NCBI GenBank assembly: GCA_016793585.1
Contig: JAEUJR010000343.1
Coordinates: 1 to 7,625, forward strand
DNA: 7,625 bases
Source: Archangium sp.
Lineage (GTDB): Bacteria; Myxococcota; Myxococcia; Myxococcales; Myxococcaceae
Direction: 5' to 3'
The notes below the pieces were generated by a model. The model ran no database searches and had not been told where the DNA came from. It worked only from the letters and a program-made list of their open reading frames with translations. The first letter of the stretch is position 1, and every line of letters starts with the position of its first letter. Below, piece after piece: positions 5,818 to 7,625 of the stretch. A program made the translations under genes and the position numbers.

Positions 5818-6926
5818 GACGCGAGCGCCGATGGCCCTTCGTCATCGAAGGCCTCGGTCACCAGCCCGTCACCCGGCCGCCAGCCTTTGGGGAAGAACTC
5901 CAGGTTTCGCTGCAGACCGTTGAGCACGTCGAACCACATGCGCTTCTCGTCACCCGAGAGGCAGGCGCGCTCCATGAGGCGCTGATTGAACTTCGGCATG
6001 AAGGCGTTCTTCGCATGCTCGATGCCCGTGACGCCGTCGAAGTGCGCGTCGATGCACGCGGTGAGCAGCTGCCGGTCGAGGCCCGCGAGCGTCTTCATCT
6101 GGGGCACCATCGCGTGCGACATCGCCCGCTCCTGGCCCGTGGTGACGCGGTCTGAGAACGTGTACCGAAGCACCGCCTTCTGCATCACGTGGTTCGCCGC
6201 CTCGTAGAGCGCGCTGCGATTCCTGCGGCGGTGGAGCAGCTCGTACGCACACGCCGCCATCATGCGCGAGACGGCCATGTGGCGGTTCTCGTCGACGGTG
6301 TGGAGCATCGACAGTTTCGCGAGCGCGGGGCTGCCACCGTCGAGCGTGGCCACCTTCGTCTCGAACGCCTTGCCCATGTGATTCACGAGCCCGCGGCCGA
6401 AGTAGTACGTGACGACGAAGTCGGCTCCGAACGCGCCCACCAGCAGCCGAATGAAGCGGTCGTTCACGATGAGCGGGCGCAGCGGCTTCACCGGCATCTT
6501 CGCGGCGACGAAGCCGTGACGCTGCTGCACCGAGCTGAACACGCGGCCGAAGGCCTTGATGTGATCGAGCTCTTCGTCCGTCTCGAGGCGGAGCAGCCCG
6601 GCGAGCTCTCGCTCCTGCGACTCGACGAGATCGGCCACCACGCGGTTGCTGCACACCACGAAGCGCTCGCCGTCGCCGATGCGGAAGTACATCATCGCGT
6701 ACGTCCAGTGGTTGAGCGCGAGCCGTTGCTCTTCGGTGAACGAGCTCCAGTACGGCGTGTGGAAGCCGAGGCTCATGTCCCACGGGGCGAGCGGCCGATC
6801 GTTCAGCGCCTGTTTCCAGTCGACGCCGTCGAGGGAGTGAACGAGCTGTTGGCCATGCGGGTTCGCCAGCCTCCGGGCCGCGAACGAGCGCAGGGTGTTC
6901 AACTCTGCGAGGGCGAACGACGACAC
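5814..6926 (-). CDS. AurF-like ferritin-fold diiron oxygenase
   Basis: This 370-residue protein resembles the p-aminobenzoate N-oxygenase (AurF) family, cytoplasmic diiron enzymes that oxidise aryl amines or related substrates with O2. It has the expected metal-ligand patterns: E-x2-H at Glu119/His122 (EELDH) and H-x3-E-x2-H at His209, Glu213 and His216 (HTVDENRH). The second matches the spacing I recall for AurF His223, Glu227 and His230. Glu87 is a candidate first-helix ligand. The remaining AurF carboxylate is less clear: Glu189 (KAFET) and Asp169 are the only acidic residues in the right helix. The length fits AurF-type proteins. The start is GTG (complement of 6924-6926) without a clear Shine-Dalgarno. 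The gene follows the LysM hydrolase gene on the same strand after 25 bp, so translation may depend on the upstream message. No polyketide, peptide-synthetase or amine-biosynthesis genes are visible nearby, so the substrate cannot be guessed. A non-oxygenase ferritin-like role remains possible. Confidence 0.75.
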   Translation of the reverse strand: MSSFALAELNTLRSFAARRLANPHGQQLVHSLDGVDWKQALNDRPLAPWDMSLGFHTPYWSSFTEEQRLALNHWTYAMMYFRIGDGERFVVCSNRVVADLVESQERELAGLLRLETDEELDHIKAFGRVFSSVQQRHGFVAAKMPVKPLRPLIVNDRFIRLLVGAFGADFVVTYYFGRGLVNHMGKAFETKVATLDGGSPALAKLSMLHTVDENRHMAVSRMMAACAYELLHRRRNRSALYEAANHVMQKAVLRYTFSDRVTTGQERAMSHAMVPQMKTLAGLDRQLLTACIDAHFDGVTGIEHAKNAFMPKFNQRLMERACLSGDEKRMWFDVLNGLQRNLEFFPKGWRPGDGLVTEAFDDEGPSALAS

Positions 6927-6951
6927 GAGCGCAGTTGTACTGCGGCGACGC

Positions 6952-7625
6952 TCAGCCCTGGTACTGGTGAATCGCCATGATGGGGTAGTTCATCGAGCTG
7001 ATGGTGACGCGCTGGCTGCCGTCGCGGTTCACGTTGTTCGAGCCGATGAAGGTGGGGCGCCCGTTCTGCCAGCCCGCGAACATCACCACGTGCTGACCGT
7101 GCGCCGTGCGCATCGAGACGACGTCACCCGGCCGCGCGTTCTGCAGCGAGACGCGACGGAACTGCGGGTCGCGATCGAGGTTGTGCATCAGGCCGTAGAC
7201 GCTGTTGTTGTGCTGGCTGGCGCTGATCTGTCCCGACGCCTGGAGCACGCCCGAGACGAAGTTCGCGCAGTTCACGTTGTTGGGCACCCAGTCGTGCATC
7301 GCGCGACCAACGGGGTTGTTCGAGACCTTCAGATCGCGCGCGTTCCACCCGAGGTACTGGCGCGCCGTCTCGAAGGCGCTGCCGCGGCTGCCCGCTGGCG
7401 CGTCGACCGGCGACGGCCCCTGCTGCGGACGAATCGCGGGCGTGTGATCGGCCGGTGGCCGCGCGCCGTAGCTGTCGTTGCGCCCGGGGATGTTGAGCGT
7501 GTCGCCGGCGTAGATGAGATCGGCGTTCTTGATATTCGGGTTCGCCTGCATCAGCGCCGAGACGCTGGTGTGGTTGCGGGCTGCGATGGCCGAGAGCGTG
7601 TCGCCCCGTTTGATCTGGTACGTCG
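6952..7625 (-). CDS. LysM plus NlpC/P60-like peptidoglycan hydrolase (partial, 5' end off window)
   Basis: The reading frame is open through the right edge, so only the C-terminal 223 or so residues are seen. The ATG at 7551 is internal, because the sequence before it completes a LysM domain. That domain runs from TYQIKRGDTLSAIA at the edge to NPNIKNADLIYAGDTLNIPG (near 7485) and binds the glycan of peptidoglycan. A Pro/Ala/Gly linker follows (about 7390-7480), then a papain-fold domain. The probable nucleophile is the Cys encoded at 7267-7269 in NCANFVSGVL, and the catalytic His is likely at 7090-7092 in GQHVVMFAGW, after the typical PGDVV turn; a polar third residue may lie in GSNNVN. The domain is expected to cut cell-wall peptides, as NlpC/P60 and CHAP enzymes do. 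Exact subfamily is uncertain. The missing N-terminus could hold a signal peptide or more LysM units. The gene lies 25 bp upstream of the diiron oxygenase gene and is probably co-transcribed with it. Confidence 0.85.
   Translation of the reverse strand, partial: TYQIKRGDTLSAIAARNHTSVSALMQANPNIKNADLIYAGDTLNIPGRNDSYGARPPADHTPAIRPQQGPSPVDAPAGSRGSAFETARQYLGWNARDLKVSNNPVGRAMHDWVPNNVNCANFVSGVLQASGQISASQHNNSVYGLMHNLDRDPQFRRVSLQNARPGDVVSMRTAHGQHVVMFAGWQNGRPTFIGSNNVNRDGSQRVTISSMNYPIMAIHQYQG

Noticed and set aside
6189..6980. Plus-strand 263-codon open frame
   Set aside because: It is antisense to the diiron oxygenase, whose metal-ligand motifs are intact; the translation is Glu/Arg/His/Val-rich with no recognisable fold.

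Overview
The window is GC-rich DNA with strongly GC-biased third codon positions. It carries a secreted von Willebrand A (vWA) protein ending in a MYXO-CTERM-like tail, so it most likely comes from a myxobacterium (Myxococcota). This is inferred from the protein families; no rRNA or other taxonomic marker is present. No tRNA, rRNA, CRISPR array, insertion sequence or phage gene was seen.

Layout, left to right. (1) A plus-strand gene (69-728) encodes a SAM-dependent methyltransferase that begins with an export or lipoprotein signal. (2) Convergent to it, only 14 bp away, a minus-strand gene (743-1363, GTG start, good ribosome binding site) encodes a small exported protein with a PDZ-like fold; its codon use is less GC-biased than its neighbours'. 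(3) A minus-strand gene (1485-3851) encodes a 788-residue surface protein: signal peptide, vWA domain with a complete metal-binding MIDAS, seven cysteine-rich repeats of about 48 residues, a Gly/Ser/Thr linker with tandem heptads, and a C-terminal Cys/hydrophobic/Arg sorting tail. (4) Diverging from it, a plus-strand gene (about 3961-5805) encodes a soluble two-GAF sensor histidine kinase. The shared upstream region carries a perfect 6+6 bp palindrome. (5) Convergent with the kinase, 8 bp away, a minus-strand gene (5814-6926) encodes an AurF-like diiron oxygenase. (6) Just upstream of that gene on the same strand, with a 25-bp gap, is a gene cut by the right edge (6952 to beyond 7625). It encodes a LysM plus NlpC/P60-like cell-wall hydrolase.

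How they might work together. The sequence supports two arrangements: the divergent pair (surface vWA protein / GAF kinase), which may share regulation, and the tandem pair (LysM-NlpC/P60 hydrolase, then diiron oxygenase), which is likely co-transcribed. Three of the six genes concern the cell envelope. There is no biosynthetic cluster around the oxygenase and no response regulator beside the kinase within the window. The most distinctive object is the vWA / cysteine-repeat / MYXO-CTERM protein, whose layout recalls modular myxobacterial surface receptors. I do not see decisive evidence of a new multi-gene system.
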